From Catellatospora sp. TT07R-123 (GTDB lineage Bacteria > Actinomycetota > Actinomycetes > Mycobacteriales > Micromonosporaceae), in contig NZ_BNEM01000001.1 of assembly GCF_018327705.1 (NCBI RefSeq), positions 868,001 to 932,000 of the forward strand: a stretch of 64,000 nt of DNA, in the 5' to 3' direction. Shown here one piece after another: positions 34,788 through 42,663 of this stretch; position 1 is the first letter of the stretch, and every line of letters begins with the position of its first letter. The notes below the pieces were generated by a model. That model saw nothing but the letters and a program-made list of their open reading frames with translations. It searched no databases and had not been told where the DNA came from. The position numbers were made by a program, and so were the translations under genes.

Positions 34788-35266
34788 CATCGACGGCCGC
34801 TGACGGGAGTCCGGAGATGGACGACGACGATGACGGTTGGCTGCTGGAGGCACTGGCCCAGGCGGCGCGGCAGTGCGACCCGCTGCCGGACTCCTCGTTC
34901 CGGGTCGCCGCGGGCGCCTTCGCGCTGCGCTCCCTGGACGCCGACCTCGCCGACCTGACCTTCGACACGCTCGCCGAAGCGGGGCAGCCCGTCCGCAGCA
35001 GCGCCCAGCCCCGCCTGCTGACCTTCCAGCACGGCCCGTTCACCATCGAGCTGGAGCTGACCGGCACCGGCTCGGCGCACCACCTGATCGGCCAGGTCCT
35101 GCCGGCCGGGCCGGCCCGGCTCGACATCCGGGCCGGGGCGCGGACCGTCGCCGTCGCCGCCGACGAGCTGGGCCGCTTCGCCTGCGCCGACCTGCCGCCG
35201 GGGCCGCTCAGCGTCCGGCTGTACGCGGCCGGGCACGACATCGTCACCGACTGGGTGACCGTCTGA
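34784..35266 (+). CDS. 160-aa partner of the sigma factor, Ig/carboxypeptidase-regulatory-like C-terminus
   Basis: 160 aa, translationally coupled to the sigma-factor gene by a 4-nt overlap, with GGAG 8 nt upstream. An acidic N-terminus (EMDDDDDGW) leads into a helical segment (about 17-60; LLEALAQAARQCDPLPDSSFRVAAGAFALRSL), then a beta-rich half (about 75-160; RLLTFQHGPFTIELELTG, then ADLPPGPLSVRLYAAG) resembling carboxypeptidase-regulatory or Ig-like folds. No membrane helix. Its place after an ECF gene makes it a candidate cytoplasmic anti-sigma factor or protease substrate; this is inference. Confidence 0.8.
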   Translation: MTSTAADGSPEMDDDDDGWLLEALAQAARQCDPLPDSSFRVAAGAFALRSLDADLADLTFDTLAEAGQPVRSSAQPRLLTFQHGPFTIELELTGTGSAHHLIGQVLPAGPARLDIRAGARTVAVAADELGRFACADLPPGPLSVRLYAAGHDIVTDWVTV

Positions 35267-35301
35267 CCTCGGCGGCGCCACCGCTGTCGCACCGCCGAGG
35301 T
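35266..35301 (+). terminator. Terminator of the subtilase-sigma operon
   Basis: 10-bp arms ACCTCGGCGG (35266-35275) and CCGCCGAGGT (35292-35301) with a 16-nt loop, starting in the stop codon of the 160-aa gene. Confidence 0.6.
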
Positions 35302-35382
35302 CCCTGATATGGCGTTCTGACCCGTAATCCCCCGCTTCGGGAGAGGGCGGGGCGGCGGCTCTGTGCGCCGGGCGGCGGCGAT

Positions 35383-36255
35383 ATGGCAAGCTTGCCCGCT
35401 GTGCCTCCCGACGCCCCCTCACGTACGCAGCGGCGCCGCACCGCTGCCGACCGGGCGCGGTTCCGGCGCCGACGCATCCTGGTCGGCCTGGTGGCACTGA
35501 CCTTCGTGCTGGTGTGCGGCGGTGTCGCCCGTGCCGTGTTCACCGGATCCGCACCCGATGCGACTCCCGCGCCGAGCAGCAGCCCTGCCGTCAGCGCCGC
35601 CGCGTCGCCGTCGCCGTCGCTGTCGCCGAGTCCCTCGCCCTCCCCCGCGCCGCGGCCGATCACCTACCCCGAACGGGGCACGGGCAGGTGGAACGTCGCG
35701 CCCGGCCCCTCCCCGGTCATCGGCAGGGCAGGGCGGTTGCTGCGGTTCCGTGTCTCGGTCGAGGGCGGCATCCAGGGCGTGGCCCCGGGCGAGTTCGCCG
35801 CCGCCACGCTGACGGCGCTGGGCGACCCGCGCAGCTGGACGGCGGGCGGGCAGTGGCGCTTCCAGCAGGTTCCGGCCGGCTCCGCGTACGACTTCACGAT
35901 CTACCTGGCCACCCCACTGACCCGCGACGTGCTGTGCGCCAACGGCCGTGACCTGTACACCTCCTGCCGCAACGGCAACAGCGTCGTCGTCAACGTCGCC
36001 CGCTGGGCGCACGGCGTCCCGAACTACGGCGCCGGCCTGGACCTGTACCGCATGTACGTCATCAACCATGAGGTCGGCCACCGCCTCGGCCACGGACACG
36101 AGAAGTGCCCGGGGGCCGGCAAGCTCGCACCGCTGATGGAGCAGCAGACCCTCGGCCTGCACGGCTGCACCGCCAACGCGTGGCCCTACGTCAACGGCAA
36201 GCGCTACACCGGCCCGTCCGGCGCCTACAACGACCCCCTGCCCGTCGACCCCTGA
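35383..36255 (+). CDS. DUF3152-type membrane-anchored zinc metallopeptidase-like protein
   Basis: 290 aa from the ATG at 35383; GTG 35401 is an alternative. A basic N-terminus (QRRRTAADRARFRRRR) precedes one membrane helix (about 32-52), a Ser/Pro linker (about 62-92) and an extracellular catalytic-type domain (about 95-285) with HEVGHRLGHGHEKC, a HExxHxxGxxH-like zinc site, and a final Cys that may pair with HGC. This matches the DUF3152 family of actinobacteria. Substrate unknown. A 12-bp palindrome GGCAAGCTTGCC (35385-35396) overlaps the first codons, which would be odd for coding sequence and mildly favours the later GTG start. Confidence 0.85.
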   Translation: MASLPAVPPDAPSRTQRRRTAADRARFRRRRILVGLVALTFVLVCGGVARAVFTGSAPDATPAPSSSPAVSAAASPSPSLSPSPSPSPAPRPITYPERGTGRWNVAPGPSPVIGRAGRLLRFRVSVEGGIQGVAPGEFAAATLTALGDPRSWTAGGQWRFQQVPAGSAYDFTIYLATPLTRDVLCANGRDLYTSCRNGNSVVVNVARWAHGVPNYGAGLDLYRMYVINHEVGHRLGHGHEKCPGAGKLAPLMEQQTLGLHGCTANAWPYVNGKRYTGPSGAYNDPLPVDP

Positions 36256-36452
36256 CCGGCCCCGCCCGATTCCGCAGGCTGCCCGCCTCGGGCGGCCGCG
36301 GATGCCGGCGCATCGCGACGAAGGTCACCTCGGGCAGAGCCCGGAAACCGACAGACAACGACTTAGCGGGGTAAAAGACGACGCGACCGGCGGGAGGGTC
36401 CGTCCGCTCCGTGTAGGGTCGCCGGAGTTCCCAGGCCGAGGGGGTGGCCCAG

Positions 36453-37373
36453 ATGGCAGCAGACGTCCGCCCGAGACCAGCGGAGTCGGCGACACGACGG
36501 CCCGCTCGCATGGCGCGCCTGCTGGCCGGGGTCGCACTGCTCGGCACCGCCCTGTCCGGCTGTTCAGCCGGCGCGGCCATGCGCGAACCGGGGCACCCGC
36601 CGTCCGCCCGGTCCTCGTCGACGGCTGGGCGCGCCGAACCCGCAAGCCCGGCTCCCACTCCGGTGGGCGGCGCCACCGCCGCACCGGCCTGGCTCGGCAC
36701 CCGCGTGCTCCCTTCCAGGCCCGCCGGGTCCGCCCCCGCCGACACCCCGCCGGAGCTGCGGAACCGGTCCATCGTGACCGTCGACGAGCTGCCACCGCCG
36801 CCCGACGGGCGGTTCCACGCGACCGTGCAGGCGGTGCCCGCGAGCGTGCTCGCCCGGTCCAGCTGGGCCGAGAACTGCCCGGTGGCCGCAGCCGAGCTGC
36901 GTTACGTCACGGTCGGCTTCCGCGGCTTCGACGGGCTGGCCCATACCGGCGAGCTGCTGGTCAACGCGCGGGCGGCCGATGACATGGTGACCGTGTTCCA
37001 CCGCCTGTTCGACGCCGGATTCCCGATCGAGCGAATGCGGATCTCCAGCGCCGCGCAGCTGAACGCGCCGTCCACCGGCGACGGCAACACCACGGAGGCG
37101 TTCGCCTGCCGACCGGTGCGCGGCAGCAAAGCGTGGTCCCAGCACGCCTACGGACTCGCCGTCGATGTGAACCCGTTCCAGAACCCGTACCGCAAGGGCA
37201 CGGTGGTGCTTCCGGAGCTGGCCGGCGCCTACCTCGACCGGCACGAGGTCAGGCCCGGGATGGCGCTGCCCGGCGGGCCTGCCGTGCGGGCCTTCGGCGC
37301 GGTCGGCTGGGGATGGGGTGGCGACTACCGGTCCCTCAACGACTACATGCACTTCTCCGCCACCGGCGGCTGA
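36453..37373 (+). CDS. M15-family (VanY-like) peptidase lipoprotein
   Basis: 306 aa from the ATG at 36453, which has GAGGGG 9 nt upstream; ATG 36510 is also possible. An N-terminal signal with lipobox ALSGC makes it a membrane-anchored lipoprotein. After a Pro/Ala-rich linker, the catalytic domain keeps the zinc ligands: His and Asp in SQHAYGLAVDVNPF and His in YMHFSA. M15 enzymes hydrolyse D-Ala-D-Ala or L-Ala-D-Glu bonds in peptidoglycan. A TAGGGT -10 candidate lies at 36414-36419. Neighbouring genes are also envelope proteins, but no van-type cluster is present. Confidence 0.9.
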   Translation: MAADVRPRPAESATRRPARMARLLAGVALLGTALSGCSAGAAMREPGHPPSARSSSTAGRAEPASPAPTPVGGATAAPAWLGTRVLPSRPAGSAPADTPPELRNRSIVTVDELPPPPDGRFHATVQAVPASVLARSSWAENCPVAAAELRYVTVGFRGFDGLAHTGELLVNARAADDMVTVFHRLFDAGFPIERMRISSAAQLNAPSTGDGNTTEAFACRPVRGSKAWSQHAYGLAVDVNPFQNPYRKGTVVLPELAGAYLDRHEVRPGMALPGGPAVRAFGAVGWGWGGDYRSLNDYMHFSATGG

Positions 37374-37407
37374 GCAGCCCAGAAACCGGCGTCCCGGCCG
37401 CGAGCCC

Positions 37408-37433
37408 CGTTTCCTCTATCGAAACGGCGTTTC
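37408..37433. promoter_or_regulatory. Repeated GAAAC/GTTTC operator before the MFS gene
   Basis: CGTTTC (37408-37413), GAAACG (37421-37426) and CGTTTC (37428-37433) form two overlapping inverted repeats in an AT-richer patch 48 nt before the transporter start. This is a likely binding site for a repressor not encoded nearby. Confidence 0.5.
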
Positions 37434-37480
37434 TTTTGCGTATCATGGCCGTCTCTGACGCCGCCCCGGAAGGCGCCCCC

Positions 37481-38854
37481 ATGACGGTCAGCGCAGCAAC
37501 GGACGAGACCAGTGCAGTGACCGCCTTCGCGGGCAGGCCGCCGGTGACGGTGCGCCGCGGCCGCGCGGCACCCTTCGGGTGGTGGCCCGCGGTATGCGTG
37601 GCCCTGGTCGCGCTGGTCGACCGGATCGAATACAACCTGCTGGCCGGTTCGCTGCCCCAGATCCAGCGCGAATTCGGGTTCAGCGACGGCGCCGCGGGAG
37701 CGATCGCCACCGCCGGCGCCGTCGCCGCCGTGATCCTGCTGCTGCCCGCCGGGCGGCTGGCCGACACGGGCCGCCGCACCTGGACGATCGCGGCGGTGGT
37801 GGCCGTCTGGGCACTGCTGACCCTCGGCACCGGCCTGGCCGGCTCCTACGCGGCCCTGTTCGGGATACGGGTCCTGCTCGGCTCGGCCGGGCAGCTCTAC
37901 AACCCGCCCGCCTCCAGCCTGCTCGGCGACCTCTACCCGGGCACGGGCCGCGCCCGCGCGTTCGGGCTGGAACGGGCCGCCTACTTCGCCGGGCTGCCCA
38001 TCGGCGTCATCGCCGGCGGCGCACTCGCCCAGGCGTACGGCTGGCGCACCGGCTTCTTCCTGGTGGCCGTGCCCGGCGCGGCCATCGCGCTGCTGATGCT
38101 GACCGTCCGCGAGCCGGTGCGCGGCATCGGCGACCGGCTGACCTCCTGGTACGGCGGCGCGGCCGCGACCGCGGCACCACCCGCGCCCGCCACGCCGACG
38201 CCGGTGCTCCAGCAGGTCCGCGAGCTGTGGCGGGTGCGGACGCTGCGCTCGGTCGTGACCGGACTGAGCATCCTGTTCTTCGGGCTCGGCGGCCTGTTCT
38301 TCTGGATGCCGTCCTACTACCAGCGCGAGTTCGGGCTCGACGAGGCGGCCGCCGCCGCGGTCGGCGGTGGTGCCGGGCTGGTCGGCATCCTCGCCGGCAT
38401 CGGGCTGGGCAGCTGGCTGGGCGACCGCCACCACGGCCGCAGGCCGGGCTGGCGGGTGCTGCTCGGCGGCTGGTCCCTGGTGTTCGGCTCTGCCGCGCTG
38501 GCCGGGGCGGTGGCGTTCACCGACCTCGGGCCGCAGGTCGCCTGCTTCGCGCTGGCCAACGTGGGGTTCGCGGGGGCGATCGCGAACCTGACCGCCGCCA
38601 ACGCCGACGTGGTGGCCGCCGCCCGCCGAGGGATGGGCTTCGCCGTGCTGCAACTGCTGGTCACCCTCGGCGGAGCGCTCGGGCCGTGGCTGATCGGCGA
38701 GGCCTCCGACGCGACCGGCTCGCTGCGCGCCGCGTACGCGGTGGTGCTGGCGCCGCTCGCGGTCGGCTGCCTGATCGTGCTCAGGTCCTGGCGTGCCTAT
38801 GACGCCGACGCGGCCGCCGCGCTGGCTCCGCCCGCGGAGCCCGACGCCGCCTGA
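37481..38854 (+). CDS. MFS transporter
   Basis: 457 aa from the ATG at 37481, which has GGAAGG 8 nt upstream; ATG 37445 is a longer option without a ribosome site. Twelve hydrophobic segments, with the MFS motif A region in loop 2-3 (LPAGRLADTGRRTW) and SIG-like repeats in the second half (GLGSWLGDRHHGRR). The cytoplasmic linker after helix 6 is Pro/Ala-rich. It resembles the spinster-like/sugar-phosphate branch of the superfamily. Direction and substrate unknown. The repeated GAAAC/GTTTC motif upstream suggests repressor control. Confidence 0.9.
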   Translation: MTVSAATDETSAVTAFAGRPPVTVRRGRAAPFGWWPAVCVALVALVDRIEYNLLAGSLPQIQREFGFSDGAAGAIATAGAVAAVILLLPAGRLADTGRRTWTIAAVVAVWALLTLGTGLAGSYAALFGIRVLLGSAGQLYNPPASSLLGDLYPGTGRARAFGLERAAYFAGLPIGVIAGGALAQAYGWRTGFFLVAVPGAAIALLMLTVREPVRGIGDRLTSWYGGAAATAAPPAPATPTPVLQQVRELWRVRTLRSVVTGLSILFFGLGGLFFWMPSYYQREFGLDEAAAAAVGGGAGLVGILAGIGLGSWLGDRHHGRRPGWRVLLGGWSLVFGSAALAGAVAFTDLGPQVACFALANVGFAGAIANLTAANADVVAAARRGMGFAVLQLLVTLGGALGPWLIGEASDATGSLRAAYAVVLAPLAVGCLIVLRSWRAYDADAAAALAPPAEPDAA

Positions 38855-38878
38855 GCGGCACGGCCGCGACGGCCGGGA

Positions 38879-38907
38879 GAGCCGGTCCGGATGTCCCGGA
38901 CCGGCTC
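38879..38907. terminator. Hairpin between convergent MFS and PA14/propeller genes
   Basis: Perfect 12-bp arms GAGCCGGTCCGG and CCGGACCGGCTC around a 5-nt loop, in the 67-nt gap between two convergent stop codons. Confidence 0.75.
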
Positions 38908-38921
38908 CCGGTCAGCCGGTG

Positions 38922-41900
38922 TCAGACCACCGGCTCCACCCAGATGTTGCGGTAGTACAGGTTCGCTCCGGCGTCGCCGTGGTCCTGGAACCGCAGCGGG
39001 CCGGGTGCCGCGGTCTCGACGGCGCCGTTGCCGGTCGGGCCGTTGATCTCCGCGTTGTTGATGACGGTGACGCCGTTCCACACGACGGTCACCCGGGCGT
39101 TCTCGGTCTTCACATTGGAGCTGTTGTACCGGGCCGCGCGGAACGTGACGTCGTAGGTCTGCCACGTCTGCGGCGCGGTGGCCGCGTTGGCCGACGGTGC
39201 GATCTTCTCGTAGATCGCGCCGCACTCGTTGTTGGCCAGGGTGGTGTCCCCGTACGAGTCCAGCACCTGGAGCTCGTAGCGGTCCTGCAGGTAGATCCCG
39301 CTGTTGGCCCGCTGCTGGCCGGTCACGTCGCCCGGAAGCAGCGGCAGCCAGAACTCGGCGTGCAGCTTGAAGTCGCCGAACGCCTGCTTGGACTTGATGT
39401 CGCCGCCGAGGACCTCCACCCCGCCGTTGCCCAGCGGCCAGGTGACCGGAGTGCCGTTGGAGTGCTGGAAGTTGTCCATGTTCGTGCCGTCGAACAACAC
39501 GATCCGGGCCGGTTGGGTCGAGGACCCGTACACCTCGAACTCGTAGATGCGGGCGGCGCCGTTGCCGTCGCTGGTCGGGGTGGTGATGTTGAGCCGGGCG
39601 TAGCGCGCCTGGGTCGCGGCGAAGGTGTGCGTGGTGACGCTGGCGGTGTTGGCGGTGACGGTCGCGACCGTGGTCCAGCTGGTGCCGTTGGTGGACAGCT
39701 GGAGGTTGAAGTCGCGGGTGTTCCAGGCGAGGTTCTCCCCGCCCGCGCCGGCGTGCCGGACGATCAGCTGGCTGACCGTCTGCGCGGTGCCGAGGTCGAC
39801 CTGCAGCCACTTGGTGGCGCCCGTCGAGCACCACTTGTCGCCGTTGCCGCCCGAGACGCTGCCGTTGACCGCCTGCGACGGACCCTCGGCAGCGGCGCAG
39901 GAGCTGTCCGCGGTGGCCGGCTTGCCCACCGCCAGGTTGCCCGTCGGCGGTGCGGTCGGGCCGTACGCCTCGAACTCGTAGACGCGGGCCGCGCCGTTGC
40001 CGGTGGTGCCGCCGTTGGTGACGTTCAGCCGGAGGTACCTGGCCTGGGTCGTGGCGATGTTGTGGGTGGTGGTGCCGGCCGTGTTCGCGGTGACGGTCGC
40101 GACCGTGGTCCAGCTGGTCCCGTTCGTGGACGTCTGGATGTTGAAGTCGCGGGTGTTGAACCCGACCTCCTCTCCACCGGTGGCCGCGTGCTGGATGACG
40201 AACTTGTTGACGCTCTGCGTCGAGCCGAGGTCGACCTGCATCCACTTGGTCGCGCCGAGCGAGCACCACTTGTCGGAGTTGCCGCCCGAGACGCTGCCGT
40301 TGACGGCCTGCGACGGCCCTTCGGAGGCGGCGCAGGAGCTGTCGGCGGTGGCGGGCTTGTTGAGCGCCAGGTTGCTGGACGCGGCCTGACCGGGGATGGC
40401 GTTGAGGGTGTACCAGACCTCGGTGCTCCACAGCGACTGGCCGTTGCTGGCCGCGAACGGCTTGGGCGAGCGGATGTGGACCACCCGGCCGGCCTTGAGG
40501 CCGTTGATCACCAGGGTGACCTTCTTGCCGTCGGCAGACAGGGTCGCCGACGACACCGACAGCGTCTCCTCGTCGATCTTCGGGCCGCCGTAGGCGGCCG
40601 TCGGGACGTAGCGCCACTGCTTGACCTGGTACTTCGTGGCCAGCGAGGTGGCGGTGGCCGCCGACACCGGCTGGGTGTACTCGATCTCGAACCCGTTGGG
40701 CTGGGCCTTCATCGACAGCATGTCGAAGACGTTGTTGCCGTTGGGGGTCAGCTTCTGCAGGCCGAAGTTGAGCTTGCCGGTCTGGCCCCAGTTGCCGCCG
40801 CCGCCGATGCCGCCGACGTAGATCGCGCCGTCCGGGCCGACGTTGACCTCGGACACGCCGCCTTCCAGGCCCTGCGTCATCCGGAACAGCGCGCCCTGGT
40901 ACTCGCCGTTGACCTTCTCCACCGCGGCGCGCTGGAGGCCGCCGTACGTGACGTCGCCGATGACGAACTGTCCGGCGTAGAGGCCGCTGGTCATGTACAT
41001 CGGGGTGCTGGGCGAGTTGCCGATCTCGTTCTGCGGCAGCCAGATCACGGGCGGCGTGACCGGGGCGCTCTCGAACGGGCCGGCCGGGTTCAGGTAGTGG
41101 TTGAAGAACCGGCCCTGCTTGATGTGGACCAGCTTCGACGCGGGCAGCCAGCCGCCCTGGTTGTCGGTGACGAAGATGCCGTTCTCGGGGCCCCAGCCGA
41201 TGCCGTGCGGGGTTCGCAGGCCGCCCGCGACGTAGCTCCAGGCACCGGTGTCCTTGCTGACCTTGATGGTGGTGCCCCGGTTGGCGACGGGCTGCGGGTT
41301 GGTGGTGGCGCCGCCGTAGTCGATGCCCACCGACAGGTTGATGTAGAAGTACCCGTCGGCGTAGAGCAGGCCGAACGCGAACTCGTGGAACGTGCCGCCG
41401 TACGGCCAGGTCGCGACCTGCTGGTACTGGTCGGCGACCTCGTCGCCGTTGGTGTCGACCAGCCGGGTCAGCCGCATCTTCTCCGACACGTACACGACGC
41501 CGTCGACGATCTTCAGGCCCATCGGCTCCTTGAGGTTGCTGCCGATCCGCTTGGTCGTGACCGCGCCGGGGCTGGTGCTGCCGCCGGTGTTGCCCAAGAT
41601 CCAGACCTCACCGGCCTGCGAGGTGCCGGAGTCGTTGGTGCCGCCCCAGGTGCAGATGACCAGACGCCCGTCGGCGAGCCAGTCCATGCCCGTCACCCGG
41701 GGCTCGAAGCCGGAGGGGCGCAGGTTGGTGAGGGTGAAGTTGGGGTGTACGGAGGTCAGCGGCAGGCCGTCGCCGGGCGAGTCGCCGGTGCCCTCGCACT
41801 CCTTGCGGCCCGGGGCGGTGACCCGGACGACGCCCGCGTCGGTGCTGAGCACCGAGTTCGGCACGGTGACGAACGTGGTCGAGCCCGGCGTCTGCCACTG

Positions 41901-42392
41901 GAGCGTCAGCTGCTGTCCGCCGCCGGCCTCGAAGTGGTCGATGTGCAGCGCGTGGTAGCCGGTGGTCAGGGTGGCGGCGCCGTCCTTGGCCGTCGGGCCG
42001 TGCAGGCCGTCGTGGTTGATGACAAGGTTGTCATCGATGAGCAGCCGAGAGCCGTCATCGCTGACCAGGCGGAAGGTGTAGCTGCCGGCGGTGGCGATGT
42101 TGACGTAGCCCAGCACCTGGGCGTAGAAGTTGTCCTCCTGCCCGAACTCGGCTGCGGTGGTCCAGTTGACCGTCGACATGAGCTTGTCGATGTTCGGGGT
42201 CTGCGCCGGCTTGAGGTTGCAGAGGCTGCTCAGGGCCGTCTGCAGATCGAAGACCCGCAGCGTGACGCCCGGCGTCTGGGGCGGCGGGGCGGCGGCCGCA
42301 GCGGTGGCGGGCAGCCACCCTGACGCCGCGACGACCGCTGATGCGAGAGCCCCTGCCATGAGCAGGCGCCCTCGTCGGAGCGGAGTGAACAC
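38922..42392 (-). CDS. Secreted PA14 / propeller / double F5-8C / 3-keto-disaccharide hydrolase protein
   Basis: 1156 aa from the GTG at 42392 (GGAGGG directly upstream). A signal peptide with an RRGRLL twin-Arg-like stretch (1-36) is followed by a PA14 domain (about 45-175; SYTFRLVSDDGSRLLID), a sorbosone-dehydrogenase-like propeller (about 200-620; GMDWLADGRLVICTWGG, PHGIGWGPENGIFVTDN), two F5/8-type C (CBM32-like) modules starting at repeated ADSSCAASEGPSQAVNGS (about 700-960), and a C-terminal 3-keto-disaccharide hydrolase domain (about 970-1156; FDGTNMDNFQHSNG, NSGIYLQDRYELQVLDSYGD). I infer extracellular capture and breakdown of oxidised glycosides. The ThuA protein at the left edge shares the propeller idea. 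Substrate unknown. Confidence 0.92.
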   Translation of the reverse strand: MFTPLRRGRLLMAGALASAVVAASGWLPATAAAAAPPPQTPGVTLRVFDLQTALSSLCNLKPAQTPNIDKLMSTVNWTTAAEFGQEDNFYAQVLGYVNIATAGSYTFRLVSDDGSRLLIDDNLVINHDGLHGPTAKDGAATLTTGYHALHIDHFEAGGGQQLTLQWQTPGSTTFVTVPNSVLSTDAGVVRVTAPGRKECEGTGDSPGDGLPLTSVHPNFTLTNLRPSGFEPRVTGMDWLADGRLVICTWGGTNDSGTSQAGEVWILGNTGGSTSPGAVTTKRIGSNLKEPMGLKIVDGVVYVSEKMRLTRLVDTNGDEVADQYQQVATWPYGGTFHEFAFGLLYADGYFYINLSVGIDYGGATTNPQPVANRGTTIKVSKDTGAWSYVAGGLRTPHGIGWGPENGIFVTDNQGGWLPASKLVHIKQGRFFNHYLNPAGPFESAPVTPPVIWLPQNEIGNSPSTPMYMTSGLYAGQFVIGDVTYGGLQRAAVEKVNGEYQGALFRMTQGLEGGVSEVNVGPDGAIYVGGIGGGGNWGQTGKLNFGLQKLTPNGNNVFDMLSMKAQPNGFEIEYTQPVSAATATSLATKYQVKQWRYVPTAAYGGPKIDEETLSVSSATLSADGKKVTLVINGLKAGRVVHIRSPKPFAASNGQSLWSTEVWYTLNAIPGQAASSNLALNKPATADSSCAASEGPSQAVNGSVSGGNSDKWCSLGATKWMQVDLGSTQSVNKFVIQHAATGGEEVGFNTRDFNIQTSTNGTSWTTVATVTANTAGTTTHNIATTQARYLRLNVTNGGTTGNGAARVYEFEAYGPTAPPTGNLAVGKPATADSSCAAAEGPSQAVNGSVSGGNGDKWCSTGATKWLQVDLGTAQTVSQLIVRHAGAGGENLAWNTRDFNLQLSTNGTSWTTVATVTANTASVTTHTFAATQARYARLNITTPTSDGNGAARIYEFEVYGSSTQPARIVLFDGTNMDNFQHSNGTPVTWPLGNGGVEVLGGDIKSKQAFGDFKLHAEFWLPLLPGDVTGQQRANSGIYLQDRYELQVLDSYGDTTLANNECGAIYEKIAPSANAATAPQTWQTYDVTFRAARYNSSNVKTENARVTVVWNGVTVINNAEINGPTGNGAVETAAPGPLRFQDHGDAGANLYYRNIWVEPVV

Positions 42393-42651
42393 TTTCCCTC
42401 CAGTGGGAGCGGGACGGTGCGCGCCGTCGTCAGACGTGGCAACCCGCTCGCAGCGGCGTGCCAGGACTTCGGACGGGGCGCAGTGAGTCGTGAAACGACC
42501 TGGCACGCCGATGCCTGGCAACGAACACTTTAAAATTCTTCTATCCGGATGTACAGATGTTCTTTTGGTTCAGTCATAACTTCCGTCGATGTTGACAGAA
42601 GTTTCGGGACCGGTGATCGGCGACAGCGGCAGGCCCGCACCTTCCCGCTGC

Positions 42652-42657
42652 TAAGGT
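42652..42657 (+). promoter_or_regulatory. Leaderless -10 element of the GH18 gene
   Basis: TAAGGT ends 6 nt before the ATG at 42664, with no ribosome site between them, so the transcript should begin at or next to the start codon. The rest of the 271-nt divergent gap holds an AT-rich stretch around 42525-42590 and a TTGACA at 42592-42597, but I find no convincing -10 for the latter. Confidence 0.6.
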
Positions 42658-42663
42658 GCGCTC

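Noticed and set aside
30158..35266. Type III-E CRISPR (Craspase) interpretation of the TPR-CHAT locus
   Set aside because: No gRAMP effector, Cas1/Cas2 or repeat array is present; only the protease plus sigma-factor logic is comparable.
19513..35266. Extracellular contractile injection system
   Set aside because: None of the sheath, tube, baseplate, spike or AAA-ATPase components is recognisable among the large proteins, even though an effector-like gene exists at 53992.
38793..42323. 1176-codon open frame on the plus strand
   Set aside because: Antisense to the multi-domain PA14/propeller/hydrolase gene, which is supported by five recognised domains.
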